From contig JAJDEH010000165.1 of NCBI GenBank assembly GCA_029259935.1, positions 1 through 19,404 on the forward strand: a DNA stretch of 19,404 bases, in the 5' to 3' direction. Origin of the DNA: Planctomycetota bacterium. GTDB taxonomy: Bacteria; Planctomycetota; Planctomycetia; Pirellulales; Pirellulaceae. A program made the translations under genes and the position numbers. Below, piece after piece: positions 1-8,019 of the stretch; position 1 is the stretch's first letter, and every line of letters begins with the position of its first letter. The notes below the pieces were generated by a model. The model made no database searches. It saw nothing but the letters and a program-made list of their open reading frames with translations, and was not told the DNA's origin.

Positions 1-3000
1 GACCTGGCTGCCAACGGCCGTTCGAGTACGGCACAGATCGGCAACTTGGGCCAGTTCAGGGGTTCAAGGTTCCAATTCGACGATGACTACAATCCACGCC
101 TGACTGGCGTATTCATGCTGGGACGCACCAAAGTCACGGCCCGAGAATATGACGGCACGGGCGGCGACGTCAATTTGTACGCCGGCGGTAGTAATGGTAA
201 GCAGTTACGGAACACTTCCCAGATTGGGCATCGCGGCGACTATGACTCCACGGAATTGATTTTGGTTGGCGATGGATTATTCGAAGATGGGTTCGATTAT
301 GGACACTATGGTTTCGGCGCATTTCCCTACACTGCGAACGATCTGGCGAGCGTTGTGATTGTGGGCGGCGTCAAGGTGGACGCCCAAGGCGATGTTTACG
401 TCGGTGCCGGCGGAAGCACCGGTCGTGGCGCGGTAGTCGCTGAGAATCGCGCTCAAATAGGGCATCAAGGCAACGCCAAGTCACGCGGATTTATCATCGA
501 AGATGTCGGTGGTCCAATTATCGTCGATCTAGCCGATGGAGGTGAAGGCGGACGGGGGAATCATTCTGGAATCCCGGTGGACGTTGCCGGTGCCGGTGCC
601 TTCGCGCTGGGCAACATTAACGTCACTGGCCGAAACGTGTATGTCCGGGCCGTGGCCAACGGGCCGACCGGAAAACGAAACATGGCTCAAATCGGTCATA
701 CCGTACGGGCCTCTGGCGGGCGTTACGACGGTTTCAGCTTGGGACAGGATATTCTGTATGGCGAAGATCTAGAAGATGTGTTGCCACAATTCGTCAATCA
801 GCTATTTCAGACTGGCGGTCTCGCCCTCGGCAACGTCACGGTAGACGCATTGGACAGTGTTCACGTCAAGGCAAACGGCTTCACGACCGGGGAGCGGACA
901 CGCGGCAAAAACTCGGCACAAATCGGACACGAAGTTCACGTTCTCGCCAAGCGTAGCACCATCGGTGACCATCAACGGATCGCCTATCAAGCGTATTTGT
1001 CGGAAGAACATGGCGATATCGACTGGGGGCAGATCGGAATCGGCCCTCTTGCTTTGGCCGTTGGGAACATTCGCGTTCGCGCCCGTCGCGGCGATGTCTA
1101 TGTACACTCAGGCGGGTTTGAAAACGACGCGCAGATCGGCCACGAAGTGTTGCTGAGGCTTAAGCAGAAGAATCCTGGACGGGGATTGCGATTTTATGAT
1201 CAGTTTGAGGGTGACTGGGAAGTCGACGGTCACCACGGGCATCAGTTCGATATCGGGTTGGGAATTGCTTTGGGCCAAACGACTGTTCGGGCGGGACATG
1301 ACGTCAGCGTCGTGAATTTCGGGCGAGGATCGAACGATGCCCAAATCGGCCACGAAGTCGTTGTCGAGCGCATCGAACGGCGAACTATCCATCGCGATGT
1401 TGTCATCGACATTCAGTCCGACGTGGAAAACGAACAGGAGCGCTTCGCCTATAAGGACTCCGCACCGGCCATCAATGTCATGGTCGGATTGGCGTTGGGT
1501 GGAATCGACGTCGCTGCCCGCGGCAATGTCAATGTCCACTCGCTTTCCCGAGGCAGCGATGCCCAAATCGGCCACGAAGTTGGCGTCATGGCTGATATCC
1601 ACGGCGGAGCCGTACCACCGAATCCTTGGCGGGGTGAAATCCCCGATGTTCTGGCAAACAACGGGCCAGGCGGCTTCTCTGTCACTGGGCATTTCAGCCC
1701 GCGGCAGCTTAAGCAACTTCTGTCCGCGAACAACATGCTGGGCATCGCTTACGGCGACATTCATGTCCGCGCGGGCAAGACGGTTTCCGTTGTCACGGGC
1801 AGCAATCCGCTCGCTGGCCGCTTCGCCTATGCGAACGACAATCGCTACGAGGTGTTTTTGGATGCGTCCCACAGCGACGCGCAGATTGGCCACGAAGTCA
1901 ATGTCTCGCTTGTCGAGAATCAAGTTCTTCAGCTACCGCCAAATGGAGTCCAAACGGATGAAGCAGTGCGGAAGCAAGGCAGTACCTCACTGGCAACTCT
2001 CATTGGACTTGGAATTGGCGATATTGAAGTCAAGGCGGGCGACGATGTGAATGTCCACGCTTTGGCAAACTTCAGCGATTCACAAATCGGCCACGAGACA
2101 AATGTCGAAGCCTTACGTCAACTTCACGACTATGCTCCCATGCAGGACAGCGCGATGTACGGCGATCGTGATCGAGTTTTAGGACAAGGCAAGGTCGTTC
2201 TTCTCGGCGTTTCGGACGGAAATATCTTCGTGCGTGCCGGAAACAATGTTTCTCTATTGACGGGCATCGACGTGGGGGCCCTGCACGGACATTACGACGG
2301 AAACAACGTGGAACATGAATACGAGTTCGATCCTGGATTCGCGATCGACGCTCAAGTCGGCCACGAAACCAATGTTCGGGACGGTCGCGGCATGGAATTC
2401 CCACCCCACGGTCTGCCTATTACGGTGCGGCAAGAGCTAGAGCATGAGAATCCGTCCAAGCCTAAAAAGCACGGACACGGGAGTCCGTCTCTTGCCTTGG
2501 CCAATGGCAACATCTTTGTCATCGGCGGTCAAAATGTGCTGATGGATACGTTTGCTTCCACAAGCGATACGCAAATCGGCCACGAAGTGAACGCGGGCAA
2601 TCGTGGGCTGATGCAGGGTGCGACGTTGTTCGAAGCATCGGAGTACAGCTATTCGCAAGGGCCGCATATCAAGCCGATCGCCAAGGGGGATATCAAGGTC
2701 GTTGCGATTGTGAAGGACGTGGAGATGGAAGTTCACGATCACGCATTCTTTAGCCAATCGCAAATTGGCCACGAAGTTACCGGCAAGTCGCAACTGGCCG
2801 ATACGCAGACGATCGGACGGTCCGAAGGTGGAGAGTTTGAGCGGCCTCGCTTCGTGAAAGGATCTGGAACCGCGTTGGGGGACGTCTTCGTGCTTGCCGG
2901 AAGAGATATCCGGATGATCAACGACGGCGCGGGAACCAGTGAAGTTCACATCGGCCACGGAAGCGGACGTGGATTCATTTACAAGCGGATTGGCGGCGAC

Positions 3001-3714
3001 ATCGTGGGAATCGCTGGCCGTGATTTTGTGATGGAGGGTGCTTCGGAATTTGACGTTACCCAAGTGGGCCACGGTGGCGCGTGGTCCGACATCAACGATT
3101 GGCGCGGCAGAATTCTGATCGCCTTCGATCAGGCCAATTCCAAAGCCGACGAGAACGGGCGATTCTTCATGGACCAATATTCGCGGGTCGACTCGGGCCA
3201 GCGACTGAAGAGTACTATGTACGGAACCAAACTCATTCGCCGAAAGAATCTGGCGATCTTCGTCGGGACTCGCCGCGAGGGAGCGCCCAATCAGAACGTG
3301 ATTCAAGATGGAGCATTTATCAACGGCGTTGTCTATGACTCCAGCCTGGAGGGAGCCGCAACTCGTACGTTTACTCAGTGGGGCGAAAACACGGAGTTTG
3401 AAAACTGGGAAGCAGAACAATGGGGATTCGAACTGTGGGACATTATCGATAACCCCAGCCTGCACGATTTGCTCGAAACGTGTAATCTGGATTTGAACAT
3501 TCCACTTATCAAGGAAACCTACACCGGACCCTTCACGTTCTATTACCTGGATCGCGAGCAACTGCGGGCACCGGATATACAACGATTTGACTTTATCTTC
3601 GCCCCAATATTTCCCACAGGGATTGGCAGCGGCTCGATGACCTACGGCGAAGGCGAGGAAAGGGAGGAAAATGAACTTGCAGGATCCTCCAGCAACGAAT
3701 TGTTCAATCCTTGA
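1..3714 (+). CDS. Giant TpsA/FHA-like secreted repeat protein, 5' partial
   Basis: Probable exoprotein of a two-partner secretion system: a long beta-strand-repeat adhesin exported by the FhaC-like pore at 5590-7365. The frame is open from base 1 and already encodes a repeat motif (AQIGN at 31-45), so the gene begins upstream; the TTG at 46 is not a real start. The visible part is about 1237 residues. It contains 15 copies of a module G(D/N)(V/I)xV-A-x(n)-V-V ... (D/S)AQIGHE(V/T). The QIGH-type motifs begin at nt 34, 220, 454, 688, 919, 1132, 1342, 1564, 1882, 2083, 2353, 2572, 2761, 2947 and 3061. The last about 210 residues are non-repetitive, aromatic-rich (for example ENWEAEQWGFELW) and end in an acidic, Ser-rich tail. 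No membrane anchor or autotransporter barrel is seen, which fits TpsA. Similar QIGH-type repeats are, as I recall, found in filamentous-haemagglutinin-like proteins. The secretion-signal domain would lie outside the window, so the TpsA assignment rests on repeats and neighbourhood. Confidence 0.85.
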   Translation, partial: DLAANGRSSTAQIGNLGQFRGSRFQFDDDYNPRLTGVFMLGRTKVTAREYDGTGGDVNLYAGGSNGKQLRNTSQIGHRGDYDSTELILVGDGLFEDGFDYGHYGFGAFPYTANDLASVVIVGGVKVDAQGDVYVGAGGSTGRGAVVAENRAQIGHQGNAKSRGFIIEDVGGPIIVDLADGGEGGRGNHSGIPVDVAGAGAFALGNINVTGRNVYVRAVANGPTGKRNMAQIGHTVRASGGRYDGFSLGQDILYGEDLEDVLPQFVNQLFQTGGLALGNVTVDALDSVHVKANGFTTGERTRGKNSAQIGHEVHVLAKRSTIGDHQRIAYQAYLSEEHGDIDWGQIGIGPLALAVGNIRVRARRGDVYVHSGGFENDAQIGHEVLLRLKQKNPGRGLRFYDQFEGDWEVDGHHGHQFDIGLGIALGQTTVRAGHDVSVVNFGRGSNDAQIGHEVVVERIERRTIHRDVVIDIQSDVENEQERFAYKDSAPAINVMVGLALGGIDVAARGNVNVHSLSRGSDAQIGHEVGVMADIHGGAVPPNPWRGEIPDVLANNGPGGFSVTGHFSPRQLKQLLSANNMLGIAYGDIHVRAGKTVSVVTGSNPLAGRFAYANDNRYEVFLDASHSDAQIGHEVNVSLVENQVLQLPPNGVQTDEAVRKQGSTSLATLIGLGIGDIEVKAGDDVNVHALANFSDSQIGHETNVEALRQLHDYAPMQDSAMYGDRDRVLGQGKVVLLGVSDGNIFVRAGNNVSLLTGIDVGALHGHYDGNNVEHEYEFDPGFAIDAQVGHETNVRDGRGMEFPPHGLPITVRQELEHENPSKPKKHGHGSPSLALANGNIFVIGGQNVLMDTFASTSDTQIGHEVNAGNRGLMQGATLFEASEYSYSQGPHIKPIAKGDIKVVAIVKDVEMEVHDHAFFSQSQIGHEVTGKSQLADTQTIGRSEGGEFERPRFVKGSGTALGDVFVLAGRDIRMINDGAGTSEVHIGHGSGRGFIYKRIGGDIVGIAGRDFVMEGASEFDVTQVGHGGAWSDINDWRGRILIAFDQANSKADENGRFFMDQYSRVDSGQRLKSTMYGTKLIRRKNLAIFVGTRREGAPNQNVIQDGAFINGVVYDSSLEGAATRTFTQWGENTEFENWEAEQWGFELWDIIDNPSLHDLLETCNLDLNIPLIKETYTGPFTFYYLDREQLRAPDIQRFDFIFAPIFPTGIGSGSMTYGEGEEREENELAGSSSNELFNP
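31..3072 (+). repeat. 15 imperfect QIGH(E) coding repeats
   Basis: Fifteen copies of a short motif, mostly (A/S)QIGHE(V/T), with variants QIGN, QVGH and HIGH, recur at intervals of 114-318 nt, all multiples of three. Typical spacing is 186-234 nt (62-78 residues). Each motif is preceded by two short beta-strand-like stretches (GNVxVxA and VxVxA) and followed by a variable charged loop of 15-60 residues. The central copies share near-identical DNA such as caaatcggccacgaagt, while the loops differ. This pattern suggests a stacked beta-solenoid with a conserved corner and diversified surface loops (inference). Confidence 0.9.
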
Positions 3715-3779
3715 GCCGCCGCGATGGACCAACCGGTGCAAGGAGAACCCCTGCCGCGAATTCCTTAAAGCTCTCATAA

Positions 3780-3809
3780 CCCGGCCTCGAATCGAAGCCG
3801 GGTTTTTTT
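3780..3809 (+). terminator. Rho-independent terminator after the TpsA-like gene
   Basis: A perfect 6-bp stem, CCCGGC (3780-3785) and GCCGGG (3797-3802), encloses an 11-nt loop that can form a further short TCG/CGA pairing. It is followed directly by seven T residues (3803-3809). It lies 66 bp after the stop codon. It should separate transcription of the giant gene from the TPR gene. Confidence 0.85.
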
Positions 3810-3858
3810 GCGTCGTAAGTTATGTTAGGAGAAATGGAAATACACTTCGGGAGAGAGA

Positions 3859-5265
3859 ATGATGCCGCGACGTTTCGAAAACGCCAAGTCCAATGCCGCG
3901 CCACGATTTTATTTATCAATGTCAGCGATCGTAGCATTTGTGCTGAATTCCTGCATCGTGACGTCTTGTCCAGCCCAATTGACGACGCAGCAGTTGATTG
4001 GATCCCATGTTGAGAAGCTAGGGGAAGAGTTTAAAGAAGTAGACGATGCGGTCGCGGCCTTTCAGCAAGGCAAATTCGATGCTGCCAGGAATTTCCTGCA
4101 TGCCGCCAGGAAGAAGCACGCCGAGCTTCAGCCCGCCGAGGTGATGCAAGCCCGTTTGTTCTTTTCAATTGGGCAGATCGCCAGTGCCCAGGATGCGCTG
4201 GAGCGGGCAGTGGCCGACGGTCGCTCCGATCCCGACCCTTTCTTGCTGCTCGCCGATCTCGCTTTCCGGCAGCGGCAGTTCACGTTTGCCGAGTTGACCT
4301 ACGACCACGCCGAGTCTTTGCTCGCGAAATTCCAAGGGAACAAGCTTCGAGAGAAGGAAATGCAAATCCGACTGCACGCGGGCCAATCGCAGGTCGCGGC
4401 GCTGCGCGGTTTGGATGACAAGGCGATCGAGCATTTGCAAGCGTGGATCAAGCTGGAAGATAAAAACTCCATCCCACACAGCCGCTTGGCAAAAATCTAC
4501 TTTCAGAAAAAGAAATACTCGGAGGCCCGCCAGTCGCTGACGACGCTTGCCGGATTGGACGAAAATTTGCAGCGCGTCGAGGTGTTGATGGCCAAGATGT
4601 ATGACGAAGTGGGCAAGCGAGATTGGGCAAAAAAGAATATGGAGTTGGCGATCCAAAAGGGACCGCGCGAGCCGCGCACGCGGATCGCCGTGGGAGAGTG
4701 GGCCTTGTCCGTTGGCGAGCTGAAAATGGCGGAAGAGAGTAGCGCGGCCGCACTGAAGATCGATCCCAAGTCGACTCGTGCCAATGTCCTGGCCGGACGC
4801 TTGGCTCGCCACCAAGAAGATCTGAAGGCCGCGGAAAAGCACCTCCGCAGGGCGCTCGAATTGTCCCCCGGCAACTTTGCCGCCCGCAACCAACTTGTGT
4901 TGACATTGGCGGATTCCGATCAGGACGAGATGAAACGCTTGTCGGTTGAATACGCTCAGCTTAACGTCCGTTCTCACACGGATCTCAAGACGCGATCGGG
5001 ACGGGAGGCGGCGGTCAGTTTTGCTTGGGTGCTGTTCAAGCAAGGACGTGAAGCGGACGCCGAAAAGTTGATTCAGTCCGCGATTCGCGGCGGGGCAATT
5101 AGTAGTGAAAGCGCCTATTATGTCGCCAAGATCATGGCCCAGCGCGGAAAGAAACAGGCGGCGGTTCAGATCCTTGATCCAGTATTGGCCATGAATCGCA
5201 ACTTTCCTCGGCGCCAGGCGGCAAAGAAACTGCTCGCTCAGCTCTCCAAGGCCAAGGACGAATAA
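3859..5265 (+). CDS. Exported TPR-repeat protein between tpsA- and tpsB-like genes
   Basis: A 468-residue protein with a hydrophobic export signal at about residues 16-38 and a likely cleavage near CPA|Q (39/40). The mature part is almost entirely helical TPR-like repeats: about residues 60-120, 125-165, 170-235, 240-345 and 385-465. Recognisable TPR pieces include AAEKHLRRALELSPGNF (about 324-340) and GKFDAARNFLHAARKKH (about 71-87). No enzymatic motif is visible. TPR domains are protein-binding scaffolds. The position between a giant TpsA-like exoprotein and its TpsB-like pore, on the same strand, suggests a periplasmic helper that keeps the exoprotein unfolded or tethers it (inference). 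The start is supported by a purine-rich GGGAGAGAG at 3849-3857; a second ATG at 3862 gives better spacing and one residue less. A terminator upstream and 324 bp downstream leave co-transcription with the pore gene uncertain. Confidence 0.85.
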   Translation: MMPRRFENAKSNAAPRFYLSMSAIVAFVLNSCIVTSCPAQLTTQQLIGSHVEKLGEEFKEVDDAVAAFQQGKFDAARNFLHAARKKHAELQPAEVMQARLFFSIGQIASAQDALERAVADGRSDPDPFLLLADLAFRQRQFTFAELTYDHAESLLAKFQGNKLREKEMQIRLHAGQSQVAALRGLDDKAIEHLQAWIKLEDKNSIPHSRLAKIYFQKKKYSEARQSLTTLAGLDENLQRVEVLMAKMYDEVGKRDWAKKNMELAIQKGPREPRTRIAVGEWALSVGELKMAEESSAAALKIDPKSTRANVLAGRLARHQEDLKAAEKHLRRALELSPGNFAARNQLVLTLADSDQDEMKRLSVEYAQLNVRSHTDLKTRSGREAAVSFAWVLFKQGREADAEKLIQSAIRGGAISSESAYYVAKIMAQRGKKQAAVQILDPVLAMNRNFPRRQAAKKLLAQLSKAKDE

Positions 5266-5589
5266 CGCGACGGACCGGTTATGGCGGTTGCACGGCCTGA
5301 TCTCAAATTCACAGTTGAGCTGATTCCACGAGTTCTCATGGAATCTTGTATTTTGGCGCAAGTAAGAGTCGGTCGTGCTGTTGCGATTGTCCGGTTGAAA
5401 TCGACGTCTTGAGGCTTCAACTGCACGTGGTGATCGACTTCTTCGTCAGAATCATCACACGCACTATTCTCCGTCCGAATGCGGACAACACGACGTTGGC
5501 GAAGGAAATCAATATCCGTCGTAAACGATGGCCGATCAGTTTAGCAGGACTGTGTCGTTCGCCATCAATCTAGGGCTAGTGCCTTCCCT
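5266..5589 (+). other. 324-bp gap, no gene recognised
   Basis: The gap between the TPR gene and the translocator gene holds only one short overlapping frame (5346-5573, 75 codons), with no recognisable features. No clear terminator follows the TPR gene. No promoter better than four of six matches in both boxes was found. A weak AGGG (5572-5575) lies 14 bases before the translocator ATG. The gap may be a long 5' leader, or may carry a promoter of a type I cannot recognise. Confidence 0.5.
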
Positions 5590-7365
5590 ATGAATACTCA
5601 CTCTTCTGCTACACGTGCCCACTGGATCGCGAGAATCGCCATTGTTGTGTTTGCGGCTGGCACTCTTCAGACCGCTCATGCGCAAAGTTCCGGGGGCTTT
5701 CCGGGAGAATATCGACAGTATAAAGAGCTCGATCGATATCGCTACCTGCCCCGGTTGCCACAAGGAAATGAGAATCCACCACCGTTGCCGTTTGAAGAGA
5801 AACCCGTGGAGGGCGATCCAAGAATCTTGGTCGACGAACTGAAGGGGTTAATCTTCGTCGACCATCCCGACCAAGTGGTGGTCGGCAAGCTGGACGTCCG
5901 CGGCATTCAAATCCGTGGCGAGTATGGCCTAAGCATGCTGCGATCGCCCCGATTCAATCGGCTCGCGCAGCCCTACCTAGGCAGTCCCATCAGCATCCGC
6001 CGGCTGAACGAAATAGTGCGGGACATTATCCGCTTCTACCGCCAAAACGACCAACCGGTCGTCGATGTCAGCATACCCGAACAAGATATTACCGACGGAG
6101 TCGTACAAATCATCGTCACGGAGGCGCGCGTGGGCGAGGTTTGGGTGCGGGGTCCTCGATACTTTGATCCGTGCGTATTGGCGAATCAGGTATATGTCTC
6201 TTCCGGGCAGAGAATCTACGAGTCGACGCTCAAAGAAGATCTTCGCTGGCTGTATCGAAATCCGTTTCGCCAGGTCGAGCTAGAGTTGGAACCCGGCGAC
6301 AATCGGGGCGAAACAGATATCATCTTCAACGTCACCGATCGGCTGCCCGTGCGAGTCTATACAGGCTACGAAGACACGGGAAACCGGCCCACGCATCTCG
6401 AACGCGTCTTTTGGGGATTCAACTGGGCCAACGCGCTGAACCGCGACGATCAAGCCGGCTATCAATACACGACCGACGAGGACTTCAACCGGCTCGAAGC
6501 CCATTCCGCATACTATTCGACGGCGCTGCCAAACCGGGACATCGTCACGTTTTACGGCGGTTATGCCTCGTTCAAAGCGCCTAACGGCCAAACCAATTCC
6601 GATGGTGTGTCCTGGCAAATTCTGGCCCGGTGGTATCGGGAACTCGAATCGGTCGGTCGGTACGAACATGGCATCACGGCTGGGTTTGATTTCAAACAGG
6701 TTAGCACGAATCTCGAATTCCTCGCCATTCCGATCAGTTCCAGCCCCTATGATGTGGCGCAGTTCATGTGCGGTTACCACGGAAAGAAATTCGACGGGTG
6801 CGGCGCGTGGTTAGGTGGAGCTGACTTCTACTACAGTCCCGGCATGCTGGGTGGCCATAACGACTTGGCCGCCTATCAACAAGTGCGTCCCGGCGCGACA
6901 CCTCACTATTTTTACGTCCGCTCGCACCTCGAACGGCGCACGAATTTGACATGTCATCTGGAGTTTGTCGCTCGCTTTACCGGCCAGTTGGCCGAGGGCA
7001 ACCTTGTGCCTAGCGAAACGCTTGGCCTAGGCGGTTACAACTCAATTCGGGGATATGACCAGTACGCGGCGATCGGCGACTCGGGATACTTTGCAAATCT
7101 CGAACTGTGGACCGCCCCGGTTCCGGTCATCTCCGACGACCAGCTACGGTTTCTGTGCTTCTATGACTTTGGCGACGCCCTTGCTCACACGAATGTCCTG
7201 GGTCTGGACCCCAGCATCGATTTGCAATCGGTCGGGGCGGGTCTGCGTTACAACCTTCGGCAGCGGGTGGAAGTGCGAGCCGAATATGGATGGCAACTCG
7301 CGCGTCTCGCGTTTCTGCCAACACCTCGGCAACGTTGGCACATCGGCGTGGTGCTAAGCCGCTAA
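5590..7365 (+). CDS. TpsB/FhaC/ShlB-family outer-membrane translocator
   Basis: The outer-membrane pore of a two-partner secretion system (Omp85 superfamily). Such proteins bind a TpsA substrate through periplasmic POTRA domains and thread it through a 16-strand beta-barrel. The 591-residue length is typical. Residues 1-31 form a Sec signal peptide with cleavage at AHA|Q. A proline-rich linker follows (about 55-72). A POTRA_2-like domain spans about 88-180, including the ISIRRLNEIVRDIIRFYRQN helix and the segment ending in VVQIIVTEARVGEVWVRG. A second POTRA spans about 181-250. The barrel occupies about 251-591. The superfamily signature (V/I)RGY is present as SIRGY at 485-489, inside LGLGGYNSIRGY; its Arg (487) is the conserved residue of the L6 loop. 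The C-terminus is an amphipathic strand ending VVLSR. The obvious substrate is the repeat protein upstream on the same strand (inference). The ATG at 5590 immediately precedes the signal peptide. Confidence 0.93.
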   Translation: MNTHSSATRAHWIARIAIVVFAAGTLQTAHAQSSGGFPGEYRQYKELDRYRYLPRLPQGNENPPPLPFEEKPVEGDPRILVDELKGLIFVDHPDQVVVGKLDVRGIQIRGEYGLSMLRSPRFNRLAQPYLGSPISIRRLNEIVRDIIRFYRQNDQPVVDVSIPEQDITDGVVQIIVTEARVGEVWVRGPRYFDPCVLANQVYVSSGQRIYESTLKEDLRWLYRNPFRQVELELEPGDNRGETDIIFNVTDRLPVRVYTGYEDTGNRPTHLERVFWGFNWANALNRDDQAGYQYTTDEDFNRLEAHSAYYSTALPNRDIVTFYGGYASFKAPNGQTNSDGVSWQILARWYRELESVGRYEHGITAGFDFKQVSTNLEFLAIPISSSPYDVAQFMCGYHGKKFDGCGAWLGGADFYYSPGMLGGHNDLAAYQQVRPGATPHYFYVRSHLERRTNLTCHLEFVARFTGQLAEGNLVPSETLGLGGYNSIRGYDQYAAIGDSGYFANLELWTAPVPVISDDQLRFLCFYDFGDALAHTNVLGLDPSIDLQSVGAGLRYNLRQRVEVRAEYGWQLARLAFLPTPRQRWHIGVVLSR

Positions 7366-7598
7366 CGAGGCCGGGCCTCTAGCTGCTTCCCCGAAAGCTT
7401 ACATTGCGGCGAAACCGAAAACCAAAAAACTGAGCGCTTTTAAGATTTCCGGTGTGGAAATTGGGCATGCCTGATCGAACGACCCAAAATCTGGAGAGTG
7501 GTCGTTTCTTAGGTTTTGGCAACGGCCCGCACGCAGCCACAAGGAAAACCCCTGTAGCCGCAAATCTACAGAATTGCCCTCTGTAGGCACTTCTCGGT

Positions 7599-7958
7599 TT
7601 ACGGCTGAAGAGTCGGACGAACGTGAGATCGTTCGTTACGGCGCAAATCTGTAGCCGCAATTTGGCAGGGCGGGCATTTGGATGGCGGTTTTGCCACTTC
7701 AATGTGGTAGATCGGCTGTTGGCAACTTGAGCAGGCCGATTGCAGGTAGCAATAGCCGCGGTCGCGCCGGTCGGCTTCGAAGCGGCGTTTGAGCCAGGCT
7801 TGGCGGACTTGCCAAAGTTGTGTTTCCGTTCGCTGATTAAGCAAGGTTATTCGCTCCGTCGAAAAACGTCGTTTCTTACAAGTTGCGTCTCGAATGCGGT
7901 TTCCAATCCCGTATACGAAGGACAACTTCCGGTGTTTCGCCAAAGAGTGGCGGTTGGC
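7599..7958 (-). pseudogene. Degraded small zinc-ribbon-like protein
   Basis: A - strand frame of about 119 codons with no ATG or GTG start; the only early start-like codon is TTG at 7943. An in-frame TGA at 7961-7959 closes it upstream. The encoded sequence looks like real protein. An RKL-containing basic N-terminus leads into a helical segment (LWQVRQAWLKRRFEADRRDR), then YCYLQSAC with a CSSC...CPPC pair separated by about 19 residues, as in a zinc ribbon. The N-terminal part matches a second copy at 10691-10733, with mostly synonymous differences, which argues for former coding function. I do not recognise the family by name. It may be a decayed member of a multicopy small-protein family, or a functional gene with a TTG start. 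The neighbouring frame 7379-7702 on the same strand shows no comparable features. Confidence 0.4.
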
Positions 7959-7968
7959 TCAACTGCAG
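7926..7968 (-). repeat. Copy A of a 43-bp direct repeat flanking the FG-GAP gene
   Basis: Aligns without gaps to 10691-10733 with 36 of 43 identical positions, including a 19-bp perfect core (7942-7960, AAAGAGTGGCGGTTGGCTC on the + strand) and a CTGCAG at 7963-7968. Read on the - strand it encodes ANRHSLAKHRK in the frame of the degraded zinc-ribbon gene. Confidence 0.85.
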
Positions 7969-8019
7969 GCATAGCGAGGAGGTGTCGTCACCGCTGGCCG
8001 ACGTCTGACTGCTGTTATG

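Larger units (their letters stand above)
7366..8019. other. 654-bp convergent intergenic region, mostly non-coding
   Basis: Lies between the translocator gene (+) and the FG-GAP gene (-), which converge. It contains the degraded zinc-ribbon frame on the - strand (7599-7958), repeat copy A (7926-7968) and several short palindromes. The palindromes are a 5-bp stem just after the translocator stop (7367-7371 with 7375-7379), a chain CTGTAG / CTACAG / CTGTAG (7552-7557, 7566-7571, 7581-7586) with another CTGTAG at 7649-7654, and a perfect 7-bp stem ACGAACG/CGTTCGT (7617-7623, 7630-7636). None is followed by a T-run, so no intrinsic terminator is called for either flanking gene. Confidence 0.5.

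Noticed and set aside
1108..1923. 271-codon - strand frame opposite the QIGHE repeats
   Set aside because: It repeats a FVADL-like motif only because it is the complement of the conserved QIGHE codons.
2437..3777. 446-codon open frame on the - strand opposite the TpsA-like gene
   Set aside because: Its frame is kept open by the codon bias of the + strand gene, it lacks domain or signal features, and the + strand frame carries a clear 15-fold protein repeat. It is a shadow.
3834..4013. Short upstream frame starting at ATG 3834 behind AGGAGA
   Set aside because: The AGGAGA is only one base from the ATG, too close for normal initiation, and the product is a frame-shifted reading of the TPR gene's signal region.
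4165..5361. 398-codon open frame on the - strand opposite the TPR gene
   Set aside because: The + strand encodes a coherent signal peptide and TPR repeats; the antisense product is Arg/Leu/Gln-rich with no pattern.
5346..5573. 75-codon frame in the gap before the translocator gene
   Set aside because: No ribosome-binding site, no domain, and a composition unlike the neighbouring genes.
7367..7379. Hairpin just after the translocator stop as an intrinsic terminator
   Set aside because: Only a 5-bp stem with a 3-nt loop, and no following T-run.
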